Below, one piece after another: positions 13,063 through 30,332 of a stretch of DNA of 64,000 nt (its first letter is position 1; each line of letters begins with the position of its first letter). The position numbers and the translations under genes were made by a program. This DNA comes from Lineus longissimus. Lineage: Eukaryota; Nemertea; Pilidiophora; Heteronemertea; Lineidae. Location: the NCBI RefSeq assembly GCF_910592395.1, contig NC_088312.1, positions 20,901,292 through 20,965,291 of the forward strand. Direction: 5' to 3'. Under the pieces are notes generated by a model that was not told where the DNA came from, ran no database searches, and saw only the letters and a list, made by a program, of their open reading frames with translations.

Positions 13063-13190
13063 CGGTACTCCCGATATCGGCAAAAGGACTACATTCCGGC
13101 GGGCGGGAGCTAATAATTGAACCAACTACCTGTTGAAGTTGAACCCACTAACGACCACGTACTTGCCGGACAGTGGCTTTTACTTGCTCT
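13025..13190 (+). pseudogene. Decayed duplicate of the start of the apple-domain exon
   Basis: The sequence just before (GCTTC-TCCTCATTGCAG) matches the acceptor of exon 4 at 10922. The first codons read DLPRGPEPTS against DTPKGPELTS in exon 4. After a frameshift-like change a TGA stops the frame at 13060-13062. Further on, at 13145-13167, a stretch of about 23 bases around GACCACGT and CTTGCCGG again matches exon 4 near 11066-11090. The cysteine domain itself is gone. It may still serve as the terminal coding exon because the splice acceptor and phase are intact. Confidence 0.6.
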
Positions 13191-13641
13191 ACTCAAGCTG
13201 AAGTAGTGTAATAACTGTACATCGAACACTAATTTGAAGATGCTTAATATAGGCCTATAGTAAAACTGAAATGGCCTCGTGGTCCATTCATAAACGGCCA
13301 TTTGTGAAAATAGGTAATTTGCAGTTGAGCCTTCTTCAGGTCTGCATAGGCAAGAAACCAGTAGGAACGTTGTGCTCTCCTGGCGTCTTCAATCATCTCC
13401 GTATTTTGAGGCTTTTCGCACCTTGTTGCTCAACACTTTGTTATTCCGCCTGAAACATTAAACGAATGCACATGAAGTAACCTTTTTTTCATTCTTGTCT
13501 GACTATCATCCCCAGAACTTGGTCTGACCATCCAAGCAGGCCAAGTCGCATTTTCATGTTTGAAATCTGCTCATTTCCATATATGTCAAAACGGAATTTA
13601 AACCTTCAAGAAAAGTCATATTGATATTGACTCATTGTGAG

Positions 13642-14148
13642 GGACTAGGCCGGTCCACTGCGTCCTGAGTGGAGAGCTGCGAACGCCATCACATTCGAAA
13701 ACCGTGTCTTGGCCCTGGACAGACGACGCGAATTTGTGCAATCCAGATGCTGAACTTCCAGCGGTATTGCTTCCCGCAGCCGCACCCCGCTCATACCCGC
13801 GTTGTCTGCCGGGAAGCTGAGCAATGCGTCACATTGAGGGTCCATCTCCGCGATGTATCGAAATTAAAGCGGTTTCTGAACTATGAACCTCGTATGTTAA
13901 TTGTTGTGGATTTGGGGTTCCAATTGACCCGCAAGTCATGAAACGTGCATGGGTGAAATAAGAACGACCAACACCCCTCTCCCCAACTCTGTCATGATTA
14001 CGGTCATGACCAGTCGAAATTTAATGCTAGTGAGGTCTCCTCGAAATTGGCCACATGGCGACGAAACCTCGGTCGACCAGAAATCCTCTGCAAGCTTGCA
14101 CTGCTCTTGCCAAGCACACCACGGGGTGCGGTGGACCGGCCTCGTCCT
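13642..14148. mobile_element. Possible inverted-repeat element
   Basis: The left end GGACTAGGCCGGTCCACTGC and the right end GCGGTGGACCGGCCTCGTCC are inverted copies with two mismatches, 500 bp apart. A related end occurs near 6627. GC content is higher than in the surroundings. No transposase frame was recognised. Confidence 0.4.
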
Positions 14149-14379
14149 GTCGCCCCACTATACGGGAATGAGGGCACTTTCAAAACTAGGCCCGGTGTGA
14201 CAGCGGATATAGTCCCCCTGGGGTAATAGTCCGGTAACATTGTATTTGATCAATTATTGTACCGCTAACCCTAACCAACATTGAGCAATGCGGGCTATTG
14301 TTACACGGACTATCGGCCCTAGGACTACTATCCCTTGCACACCGGCATTTATACCAATGACGCTCACTAAGCCTTTCCA

Positions 14380-14935
14380 TTATCGGGCTTTCAGACGAAG
14401 GACACTTCTACAACCAGGTCATTGCCCGGTTTTCATTATTCGCACTTCATTAACTTGGCAAGGACGCTTTCACAACCAGGCCTTGTAAAAGTGTCCTTGG
14501 CTAGGGATTGCAACTACGCCTCGTCCATTGCTCGGCTTTCATATATACCAAGTTCGCTTTCGCAACCAAACCTTGTCATTGCCAGACTTTCATGCCAAGG
14601 ACACTTTCACAGCCAGGCCTGATCACTGCCAGATGGACTGTTGAGGACACTGTTGAGGACACTGTCACAACCACACCACGTTTTGGGCTGTATTTTATTT
14701 AGAGGACACATTCACAACCATATCTTTTCGTCACATCATTGGCTTGACCGGGTCTTCATGCCGAAGGACATTCACAAGACATTAAAATGGCCAAGACTTC
14801 ACATCAAGGACACTTTCACCACCACACCTTTTGCTGGATTTTCACAAGACCTTGTCATTTGCTTAGTTTCAACAGCCATACCCTTATCATAGCCAGCTTG
14901 TCCACGACCAGGTCTGATTTTCATTCCCAGGACAC
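14380..14935 (+). repeat. Degenerate tandem repeat with GGACACTTTCACAACCA core
   Basis: At least seven diverged copies of a module containing GGACACTTTCACAACCA(GG)CC, spaced roughly 45-65 bp, often preceded by TTCATGCC or CTTCACAT. Open frames here follow from the repeat and show no protein signature. Confidence 0.6.
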
Positions 14936-16794
14936 TTTGGCAAGCGTACCTTGTGCCCTCCATGAAAAGTGGGTCTAAAATGGCGACCTGGTCACTGTTG
15001 GAAGAGTGGTCTCTTTCACATAATGCAGAAGTGCCTTTGGCTTAATCTGCTGTATCCCTCAAACACCGCGTAAACAAGCGGTTTCAATTATAATCGCCGC
15101 CAAGTGCAACAAAAAGATCTCTTTGTTAGTGGTAATCGCTGGCTTTTATATTGATCACAAATCCCAGCAATCACGACTCTCACCGCAGATTCCCCTCCGA
15201 TGACTACACCGCAAGCAAACAATCATTGTAACTTGCGATTAAAATTGTAGGTATTCGTAATGGGAAATCCTGAACTCTGCAGCATAGTAGTCATTTTGAC
15301 ACAGTTTTGCATCCATCGTAAATATCAGACAGAATGACAAAGAAACAATCTGTATTCATTATATTATTCACAAGAATTTATTTATTCATTGTAGATCATT
15401 AAATATTAAGATGAAGTACATCTCCATGGACAGACAAAATATTACACAGGTATTAAAATATGCGAATGTCGGGCTGACATCTTGCAAGATCGACCAGCGT
15501 CAACATGATGTCGTCCCGACGTCGATAATTTTGTAGATATCAACCTGACCATCAGACATTGATGACTTTTTTAATAGAAAATTCTTGTTGTGTAAATGCA
15601 CTATGCGCCTACGAAGCCTTGTTTTGAATTCAGCGGTTATGGTTAAACAACCAAAATCGCTTGGGTTGGTGCAAAATATGGAAGCATTTAAAAAGCATTT
15701 GAAATCAGATTATGCATTGCAAATTGAGGTGTTGTAGAATAAAAATTGATACTTCACTATTGGTATTGAAAGTCTCACCAAAACTGCAACAGTTAAATTG
15801 TTGGTAAAAACCGAGGCCGAGACAACTAAAACCTTTAGTTCGGTATCAATTCCTTAAATCACTTCTGCTTCAAAGATTATGGTCTGTCGTGATGATAAAT
15901 TTCACATTTTATAGCCTGGCGGGCCACCAGACAAAACGGACAGTAGAGAAATCTGGTTTGGCAGTGAAAACCTCTGCATCAATTGAAATCATGCATATTT
16001 AACAAATCATTCATATTTAACAAATCATTCATATTTAACATTTTACCCATGATGAAATGCAAAAGTGTACAAAATGTATATGATCCGATCCTTCAAGACA
16101 AATCTATGAACGCTCTCCTGTAAAAGGACGTGTAATTCTGAGGACACAGTGTAGTATTTTAAAGGGAACCAATTATGTGTTTTTTATGCCAATAGCTACC
16201 ACTGAAACAAATCCAAAGATTTGCAGTCAATCAAAATACCAGAAATAACCCTCCCTCTCAACTAGTGGAAAGTGGCAAATGACCAGTAAAACACACATTT
16301 TTTAACCCCCCCCCCAAATTGAAGGCTCCACGCACTATACTACGAAACAACTATGGCTGAAAGCCCTTTATAAACTTTTAAACTTAAAAGATGAGTTCAC
16401 GAAACCTATTGCAATGCTATAAAGTTTAGAACAGATATCAGTAGAAAATGTTTTTGAAAATGTATTTCCCAATTCTAGCTCCAGATTACAGTTCACATGC
16501 ATCTAAGTATCTATTCCCTGAAGAGGGCTACGAGGATAATTTTCATTATAATGACATATTGGTCCACGAATGAATACTGTAAACATCCAAATATTTACGC
16601 CCCTTTATCTATGTGAGTCACAAAACTTTCTTTAAAAAATCAAAAATTCCTGGGTTTCTTTGTTGGATTACGAAGTTCCTTTCAGCGTTTTGAGGCGAAA
16701 CAAATTTCGCAAATCTCTGTCATTTGTAAAATCCATGATATAAAGTGCCTGCAAAAATTTTTTGGTTTACAGCTGAAGATGGATGAAGTATCCT
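14936..16794 (-). other. Probable 3' UTR and flank of the stefin gene
   Basis: No coding exon is seen. On the minus strand, the sequence downstream of the stefin stop contains AATAAA (plus strand TTTATT) at 15378-15383, a candidate polyadenylation signal giving a 3' UTR of about 1.4 kb. Around 16000-16035 there is a short triple repeat of TTCATATTTAACAAATCA. Otherwise I see nothing. Confidence 0.4.
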
Positions 16795-17786
16795 TCAAGC
16801 CTTGTTCTCTTCCTGGAAGTAGTCGATTGGGTCGGACTCGGACTTGCCTTCCTGCACGCCAATGAGTTGAATGGGTTCATCTGTGTATGGAAGAGGTTTG
16901 AAAACCCTCAAATGGATGTAGTCACCATCGCCAACGCGCACCTGTAGTGTGAGACAAGGAAAAACAACATCAATGTACATGTACGTCCTCAAAAAAGAAC
17001 TATCATAAGAGTAATCCAAATTTCCCTCGATCTGGGTTGATTTTTCTCCAAATTCATCCAGATTCCAAGCATTAGCACTAGTAGCAACCTCGCTGAGAAT
17101 CTTAAGGCCAACCACCTCTCCAGGCTAATGCAGCCTCACACTGACCGACTCCACTTTTAGGCTAGACCCATGAATGGACTATACATCCACCTCACAGCTT
17201 TGTCACTGTAGCAAGGCTATGCTAAGACACCCATGCTGATGCCTGGCCATTGGAGGAAGTCGCAAGTTTGATGTACTATGGCCTTGTTAAGAGGTGGCCC
17301 CAGTCTGAATCGAGATTTACTCAAAGAGGTGGTTTGCCTCAACTCAGAAGTGGGAGGTCCATGAAGAGGTTGCTGTTGATATCTTCCAAACAGGCTTCCA
17401 GTTTGTCTTAATAGAGTGTTCTTTTAGGTCAACCATGTTGGAGGGCAGAACAGTGATTGCCTGACTTAACTGAATCATGGACATTTGAGCAAACTTTCTT
17501 TTGTCTGTTCCTCCAGCATGGCAGGTGATGATGTCACATAAAAACACTCTTTAGTCATCAACAACAAGTGTAACTAATTTTTCCTGCCAGAAAAAATAAG
17601 GAAGTTTTCATCGTCCTGGTCCATAATAATTTGTAGGTATAAAGACTCAATAGAGGGTTTTAAAGTACCGTGCACTCAACTGACCTTGATGAAATAGTTT
17701 GTTCCTGCTACAACTTGTGTCTTCACAGCCACAGCTTCAAATGTGCTATAGGATTTTCCCGTTCTTTTCTCAACATCTCCCTTGAG
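16795..17786 (-). CDS. CSTB: Cystatin B / stefin cysteine-protease inhibitor
   Basis: Two minus-strand exons are clear. Exon 17786-17685 (102 bp, phase 0 at both ends) encodes the inhibitory first hairpin QVVAG followed by TNYFIK; human CSTB also has a 102-bp second exon ending at the same residue. Exon 16941-16795 encodes VRVGDGDYIHLRVFKPLP, with the HLRVF strand and the second hairpin, and a C-terminal DPIDYF close to the human LTYF end. Stefins are cytosolic tight-binding inhibitors of papain-like proteases such as cathepsins. The usual first exon carrying the N-terminal glycine trunk was not found. Either it lies upstream, spliced to the CATTTCAG acceptor, or translation starts in the same exon at an in-frame ATG (17804-17802), giving MASSFQLKGDVEKR and an inhibitor without the trunk. 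No signal peptide or cystatin-type disulphides are present, which fits a stefin. Confidence 0.85.
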
Positions 17787-17804
17787 CTGAAATGATGAAG
17801 CCAT

Positions 17805-20800
17805 AGGTTCATGTATGTACAACCAACCAACCAACCTCGACAATAAACCTTGTCTGCGTTGATTTATTGCAAACCCGGCCCGCTTATCTCGAGTCCATTT
17901 ATTCCCCCAGGAGCATGAAGGGGAAAATGGCAGCCGGGCGTGTCATGTCCAAGTGGGCCGAGGACCGAGTGTGAGCATGGACCTTTTTGACAAAGACGAA
18001 CCAGGGCCCAAACACAACAAATGCGCACACTCACATGTTCACGGAACAAGGGAATACTCGCACTCCTGCACCTGCACCATCTTCAGTGGTCTTAGGCCTT
18101 GGTGTCTTCGGCGATCTAGCGCTTCCGGGTCCCATGACCACTTCACTTTCTTCACTCATTTTTACCACACACTTCACCAACAGAAAAATAATGTTTTTGA
18201 CTGTACCTCTGCTACTATTTTACATTCCTCTTCTCCAGCAGCATGCTGTTCACCAGTTCCGCCACACTTCATCATTTCTACTACTTTTAATGGAAATAAA
18301 CCGCCAAAAACAAGAAGAAAAAGCGGAGGATTTTGATTTGGCACAGATCACGAAATCACAAGACTTGTTGACGCGTCGTTCCTGATTCGACGAAGGCCGT
18401 ACGATTCAGAAATAGATGATCAAGATTGTTATCGTTCTTATTAGTTCCCTACTGCATTTCCTCTCCTCAGTTGTTTTATTAACATAAGAGTCACACACCT
18501 AATACCTTTAGTTAGTAAGTTTAAAGTTGTTTTTGTGAGAGAATGACTCGGGTGAGTGAGCCGTTTCCCGGGATTTCTTAGTTGGCCGCAGCCGTCGATT
18601 TGCACTTTGTAAATCTAGTATGTATCAACTATTTGATCACATGTATGTCATGTGACGTCCTTCTTCTTGCGGGAGGTCAAAAACCGAAAAAAATATCTCG
18701 CTTATTACATGTATTAGTGACCTGTTTTCGATGATATTTTTATGGTAGGTACTCCAAGCAATGTTACATCACATTTCATACCGACTTTGGTTTGACCTGT
18801 ATACTATACAGGTAGAATGTTTTTTAACCAGGATAAAAATTCCTAACTTAACCTGGCCCCTGGCAATGGTCGTTTCATTTATTCCATTCCATAAATTCTT
18901 TCTGCGAAGCGCTACTCTGGTTTAACACATGATGTGTGTGTATCCAGTAAGTTCACAACTTTTTTCTACCAGTTTTCATTGAAAGAATCTGTTTTAGGAA
19001 AAACTAGCAACTTAAGACGATAAAAGAAAAAAATACTGAGACAAGACCACAATTGATTTTTTAAGCCGTTTAGCAGTTAAATTGTCAATGTTTGACCGCG
19101 ACGCATCAAAGAACGCGTGGTGTTGTGAATCTGAAATTTAGATTATGTTATTCCGGACAGTCGGGCAAGTAAATGGTGAAAAATAAAATGGTGATTGACC
19201 ACGGAAATTTTTTTATAATCGACAAATTAGACAGACTTTGATATTTCCACTCTTTTCAGCCAACTGGCAGAAAAAACTCAAAACACGCCCCCTATTACCC
19301 AATTAGCAAAATTAGAATTTTTTCATCAAATAATTTCTTTATATCTGTAGACTTGCCACAGCAAATATTTTTTCAATACCTCTCCAAATATGTACTTGAG
19401 AGTAAAAAACATGCACTCGTCTAATTGATAGGCCTCGACCCTCCAACCGGCTATGAATATTCATTAGTGGTCTTGTCTCTACTTCAAAGAAGCTAAGGGA
19501 GCGTCCATTAAGTATGTACGCACGAAAATGCCAATTTTGAGACCCCCCTCCCCCTGTATGCACCTTGTACGTATTGCCTCATATCCCCCCTTCCCCCCCC
19601 CCCCGTACGAGCGTGCGCCTATAGAACCTTGAATTCCCTAGATTCCGTTGTGTTTTGCAAGTTAATTACCATTAAACTCCTCGTATTGGCAAGTCGACTG
19701 CGCAATTTTTCTCAGACGGCGACACGCATTACCGGGAAATTAAACGGCGCGGGAAATTGCTAAAACATTGTAGTCGGGTAACATTTGAACCCAGAAGCGT
19801 ATGAGTTCACACATCTTGTGAAAAACAAGTATGATGCTGGAGCATTATATGCTTGCATCAGAAATACAAAAGAATTATGATGAAAACATAATAAATGGAT
19901 GATAAAGAATCTATTGGATGGTTTGGCACAAAAAGAGACTGGCATCATGCCCAGTCTCTCTTAAAGCACAGTCAACAAACACCACTATACCCCTCACACA
20001 CAGAAACCACAAACGCCCACCCCTTCATGCTACCTTAATACTTCTGGGTTGTTACAGAGCATGCTGTGTAACCGATTCCATCCCCGACCCATCTTTTAAT
20101 CCACGCAAGGACTCCATTGAGAGGACAGCCGAAACGTCTTCGGTTTTACAGCTATAAATTGTTCTGTCATTTTGTCTGGAGATGGCGCTGCAGTAGTTGC
20201 AACTTCTGATTGGTTAAAAGTTTTCAGAAGTGGTTCTGAGCAGAGGGGGTCAGTGTCAGTCCACACGTGTGCGCATTCGTATTTCCCGCGTTATGAACTA
20301 ATGCCAGTGGCGTCATCTGTTGACGAACTACGACATCCCTCATGTAATATACGTGTAAGAATCACATCGAGGATGTAACAAAGCCTATTCATGACTGTAT
20401 GTCTAGACGACGTTGAAACTTTGCCAGATGTATTCTACAAGAGACAAGCTATTCAGAAATGTATAGGTTTTTGTGAAAGTAAGATACTGCTAAGTCTACA
20501 GCCGCTGGAACAGGGGTATGCATGAAATGACGTCGCGTCATTTTTGGAGGCAGGTAGGCCTGGCCTCCGCACCGGTTAGTGAGACCTAGAGGCGCTGATT
20601 TCGTTCCTTGCTTCGGTACTGGGGCAAGTTTGTATTTTCCACCAATTCACATGGTCGGTTTTCGCGGAAAATTTTCCAAGCTCATCACTTTTTTTGTTAA
20701 CTGAGGTATTATCTCATTATATCTCATCGATTATCTATCTGAATCGCGTGTTGTCAATTCAGTAAGATTGAGGTATAAGTCCACTGTAATCTCAATGAAA

Positions 20801-21068
20801 ACCTGTGCTTTGTTGTAAAAAGAAAGCTAAACTTGTGATGTGCAAAATGTATGTTTCTAAAAGTCCATTCATTTGCTGCGCCTGCGGTGACACTGAATGC
20901 ATGCCACATGGTCTACGTGTAGGCCTATACCATAATCGTGTATACTATGTACAACCATGACATGCATGAACAGACCACATTGCGCTCTTGCACAATCTCA
21001 TATCGCATTCACATTGTTATGATTGTATTGTTTTTATATATCATGATGATACTTGTCTTAGTCTTCCA
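17805..21068. other. Spacer without recognised coding exon
   Basis: AT-rich spacer between the stefin and CTP synthase. It includes a C-rich run at 19583-19604 and an open minus-strand exon-like block at 18159-18035 (MSEESEVVMGPGSARSP, GTGAGT donor) of unknown meaning. Around 20085-20160 the motif GACAGCCGAAACGTC followed by a short AT-rich tail resembles 3' ends of Penelope-like elements. No other feature is supported. Confidence 0.35.
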
Positions 21069-21079
21069 CGATATTTTTA

Positions 21080-21442
21080 GGCCGAGGATACGGGTACGGC
21101 AGCCGTATCTGAACATTTTTTGGCTATTCGTACGGCAGTGATCTGAGCATGCGCAAAAGCATTCACCTCCGGTTACGTCACTGCCGTTTAGGTTTTTATA
21201 GTACGGCAGACATTTTTTGGCTATTCGTACGGCAGCTCGCCAAACTGCAGTTGTGGATTAAAGTGCCGCTTCGGCGTCCGTTTCAGGCACTTCTCGATCG
21301 TTCGAGACCTCCGAGTATACATCTTGCAAAAGTTTACATCTTCATATATTCTTTTTGCCTTTTCAAGTTCAGTAAACGATGAAAATTCGGCATTTAATTC
21401 AATTTCATATTGGGGATACGGCTGCCGTACCCGTACTCAGTT
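21080..21442. mobile_element. MITE with 11-bp target-site duplication
   Basis: An element of 363 bp flanked on both sides by the 11-bp direct repeat CGATATTTTTA (21069-21079 and 21443-21453). Its ends are inverted: left contains TACGGGTACGGCAGCCGTAT, right ATACGGCTGCCGTACCCGTA. Inside, TTTTTTGGCTATTCGTACGG occurs twice (about 21116 and 21209). A duplication of 9-11 bp is typical of Mutator-like elements, but the superfamily is only a guess. It lies about 0.75 kb upstream of the CTP synthase coding start and carries a CRE-like TTACGTCA at about 21172. Confidence 0.75.
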
Positions 21443-22183
21443 CGATATTTTTATTGCATGCAAGTTTTTCATTTTGCCAGACAGATGAAATGGACTTGGA
21501 ATAGACAGTTTGAAGAATTTAGCATACCATGGAAACAGAAAGGATCCACCTGACCCGAGGCCGAGGCCAGGGTATGGAAAAGTAAACGGATCTTTACACA
21601 ATGTCTTTGCAGTCGAAGACGCCAGACAAAACCTCATGATTTTCAGAACCATTGTACAGTGTAATCTAATGGAACATAAAATAATTGATAAGATTGAACA
21701 AGTTTGTTTGGGTTTTGTGTTGGGTAAGTCCTGTGTGGCTGGAACGAAGTCCAAAAGGTCACTGACGCAGTGGGTTAGGGCAGATAATGTTTCTTGTCAA
21801 TGCTCACCCCAATTTTGGCTGCCGTCCCAAAAAGATTTCTTTCTTAACATTTTGCAACAACTTTGTTTTAAATGGAAGTCCCCAGATTCTACCGAGTTTC
21901 AGTTTCTGATCTAAGCTTTCATTTACTCTCAACTTCTGTTCCCGTTTGTCTCCTATAACATAGAGTGGCTTTTCAGAGTTTCTTAAAGGAGTTTTAGGCT
22001 TTTCGGCTTGATTTTCAGGATACTTCAGGTAAATTTTGGTTTCAGAAATTGGTTAGATTGGTTAGCCCCGGCCAGTTTGGGCCTTTGGTGACATTGATTG
22101 TGAATTGCCCTAGGCTAAACTGCACTTGACTTCGACACCCATTTAGTACTGTATCTCATTATTTTTTCTTCTTTTGTTTATAG

Positions 22184-22215
22184 AGTAGCTGAGCAGTCTG
22201 GCGTTACGCACAGCC
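22184..22215 (+). promoter_or_regulatory. 5' UTR part of CTP synthase first coding exon
   Basis: A pyrimidine-rich tract ending in TTGTTTATAG at 22183 looks like a splice acceptor, so the first coding exon probably starts at 22184 with 32 bases of 5' UTR before the ATG at 22216 (context GCCATGA). The upstream non-coding exon and promoter were not identified. Confidence 0.5.
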
Positions 22216-28227
<6,012 letters not shown>

Positions 28228-28565
28228 AATGTTTGTAGGCTTACAGTATCAACTATAGCGCCCAAACAAGTGATTTTTGTCACTGCGACCTGCGATAATA
28301 ATCATGTGCGACAATAATCACTCTTCTGCGGTGGCCATTGCATGTGCCTGCAATAAGAATCCGCAAGCAATCAATATCAACGAGATCTTTTTGTTGCACG
28401 TCGCAGCAATTATTGTCACAGGTCGCTGTGATCAAAATCCTATGTTTGCGTGGCACTTAACCCACAGCAGAGGATTATGTAATTCTGCCTGTATGAAAAT
28501 CTTGTAAACTTCCTCATGTACATGAAAATCCTGCTTCCTATCGTGACTTGGAAGACTGGTCCGTA

Positions 28566-28832
28566 ATATGTGACCCGCTCTACCAAAACTAGGCGCTTGT
28601 CGCATCTGAACTTGACAGGTTGATACGGACTTGTTGTTCATTTCCCTATTGTAGACCTTCTGTGAAATCTAGTGTTCATTTCCCTATTGTAGACCTTTTG
28701 TGAAATGTGACCAAATCACTTTGTAATAGATTTCACAAAAGGTCTACAATAGGGAAATGAACAACAAGTCCGTATCAACCTGTCGAGTTCAGATGCGACA
28801 AGCGCCTAGTTTTGGTAGAGCGAGTCACATAT
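28566..28832. mobile_element. Foldback element with about 100-bp arms
   Basis: The left arm starts ATATGTGACCCGCTCTACCA and the right arm ends TGGTAGAGCGAGTCACATAT. They pair over roughly 100 bp with few mismatches. A 35-bp piece of the inner left arm (containing TTCATTTCCCTATTGTAGAC) is repeated once more inside. No coding capacity. It lies about 340 bases after the CTP synthase stop and could be transcribed in its 3' UTR. Confidence 0.85.
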
Positions 28833-29419
28833 GCGAGTATTTGGTATATGAGAGTCCGATATGCTGGGTTTACTTGTACCTGACATTGTAAAAAGGTCGT
28901 TCAATTTGGCACACTCCACAACAAATCAAAGTTCCTCGTGCCCATGGTCTGAAATAGGGAATGTTACGGTCTGTTATTAATGTCCTAGTTCACGCACGCC
29001 TCTCAACTCAATATTTTTCAGGAGTGCAGACATAGAATGCATTTACTTCTTTAAATAATTTAATATCAATATCAAGAATATTATTTCATTCTTGGCAATG
29101 TTAATATTCTCATATTCTTCAATCTGATAATGTTATGTAAAGGTTAAAATTCTTCCTGTCATAATAGTCTTATGTAAATATCTTATGTTTGTTTTTTCTA
29201 CTGGATTGTCAAAATGTAAACCTATAAATATTTGCGACCATATTTTAGGTTGTACATGGTTACTGTTGGCTAATTTTATGTTTGTCTGATCAACTATTTA
29301 GAAAGATTTCTGTTGTAAATCCGGGTGCAGGGGACAGTCTTGTAGGATGAGGACTGGTGTCTCTATCTGCACCAATGTCAGGCATTGTCGGTCAGACATA
29401 AAAAATAGAGGCAAAAAGC

Positions 29420-29790
29420 AATAGCATTCCGCGAAGATGAGGTCACTGCAGCTGCTGACCTCTATTTCCCCATCGCTGAATTACAGGCAATGTCGGACAA
29501 ACATGCTGTTTCGTAATGGATTCAGGCTTTCTAACTAGGGCAGTTAGATTCAATCTGGCACATGTCCGAGTGTTGGAAATACTACATAATTGTTCTGAAT
29601 ATTTCTCTCTCTGACTCTATGGTATCATTCATGCTAAAAACAATGCAGGGTCAAAGATAATTGACTTTGAAATATGCTCAAATGCGTAGAAATAAGTGTC
29701 GATGTCCGACTGTCGCGTGACTAAAACGTCAACAATATCTTATTCAAATGACCTTGTGAGCTATAAATAGGAACTTCGCGGAATGCTATT
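29420..29790. mobile_element. 371-bp MITE, copy 1
   Basis: The terminal inverted repeats are perfect 17-mers, AATAGCATTCCGCGAAG and CTTCGCGGAATGCTATT. A second, nearly identical copy of exactly the same length is at 45495-45865. No open frame of note. The target-site duplication could not be defined clearly. Confidence 0.9.
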
Positions 29791-30124
29791 AAGGTGCCGA
29801 TGGCCATCCTAACTACATATGAGATTATCTTTACCTAGTTGTAATAGTAAAATAACCACTAACGGGTATGAATATGAATTCATGTTTTACTTGTGTTAAA
29901 GACCTACGCCAACTTGAAATTTGTTATTGAATTTGAAAATTGAAAATTATGTAAATATGTACTAATTATAAATAATAGTAAACAATGCCGTTGAGCAGGC
30001 AGATATAAGAATTCTATAGATACTGAGTTTCAGCAGTATCTTATGAATGATAACTGCCCTACGGCATTGTGGATAACTGCATTTATATTTCCTGGACCAC
30101 TAATTTCGAACAGGGTTAAGGAAT

Positions 30125-30332
30125 TGAACCCGAGGCGGAGGACCTTGGTTGAGTTACCAAGACACTCGAGGGTGGAGCTAAAATACAGTCCAAACCCGAG
30201 CCTACCAAGACACTCGAGGGTGGAGCTAAAATACAGTCCAAACCCGAGCCAACAGGCGAGGGTTTGGACGAAATTTTAGCTCCACCCGAGAGTGTCTTGG
30301 TAACTCAACCAAGGTCCTCCGCCTCGGGTTCA
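30125..30332. mobile_element. Foldback repeat with internal tandem duplication
   Basis: The left arm begins TGAACCCGAGGCGGAGGACC and the right arm ends GGTCCTCCGCCTCGGGTTCA, pairing through GTTACCAAGACACTC and AGCT. The left side holds a direct duplication of a unit of about 46 bp starting ACCAAGACACTCGAGGGTGG. Non-coding. Confidence 0.85.

Noticed and set aside
18035-18159. Minus-strand exon-like block MSEESEVVMGPGSARSP with a GTGAGT donor, as first exon of the stefin gene
   Set aside because: It ends in phase 2 while the stefin middle exon needs phase 0, and the peptide lacks the expected pattern after the glycine. It may belong to something else.
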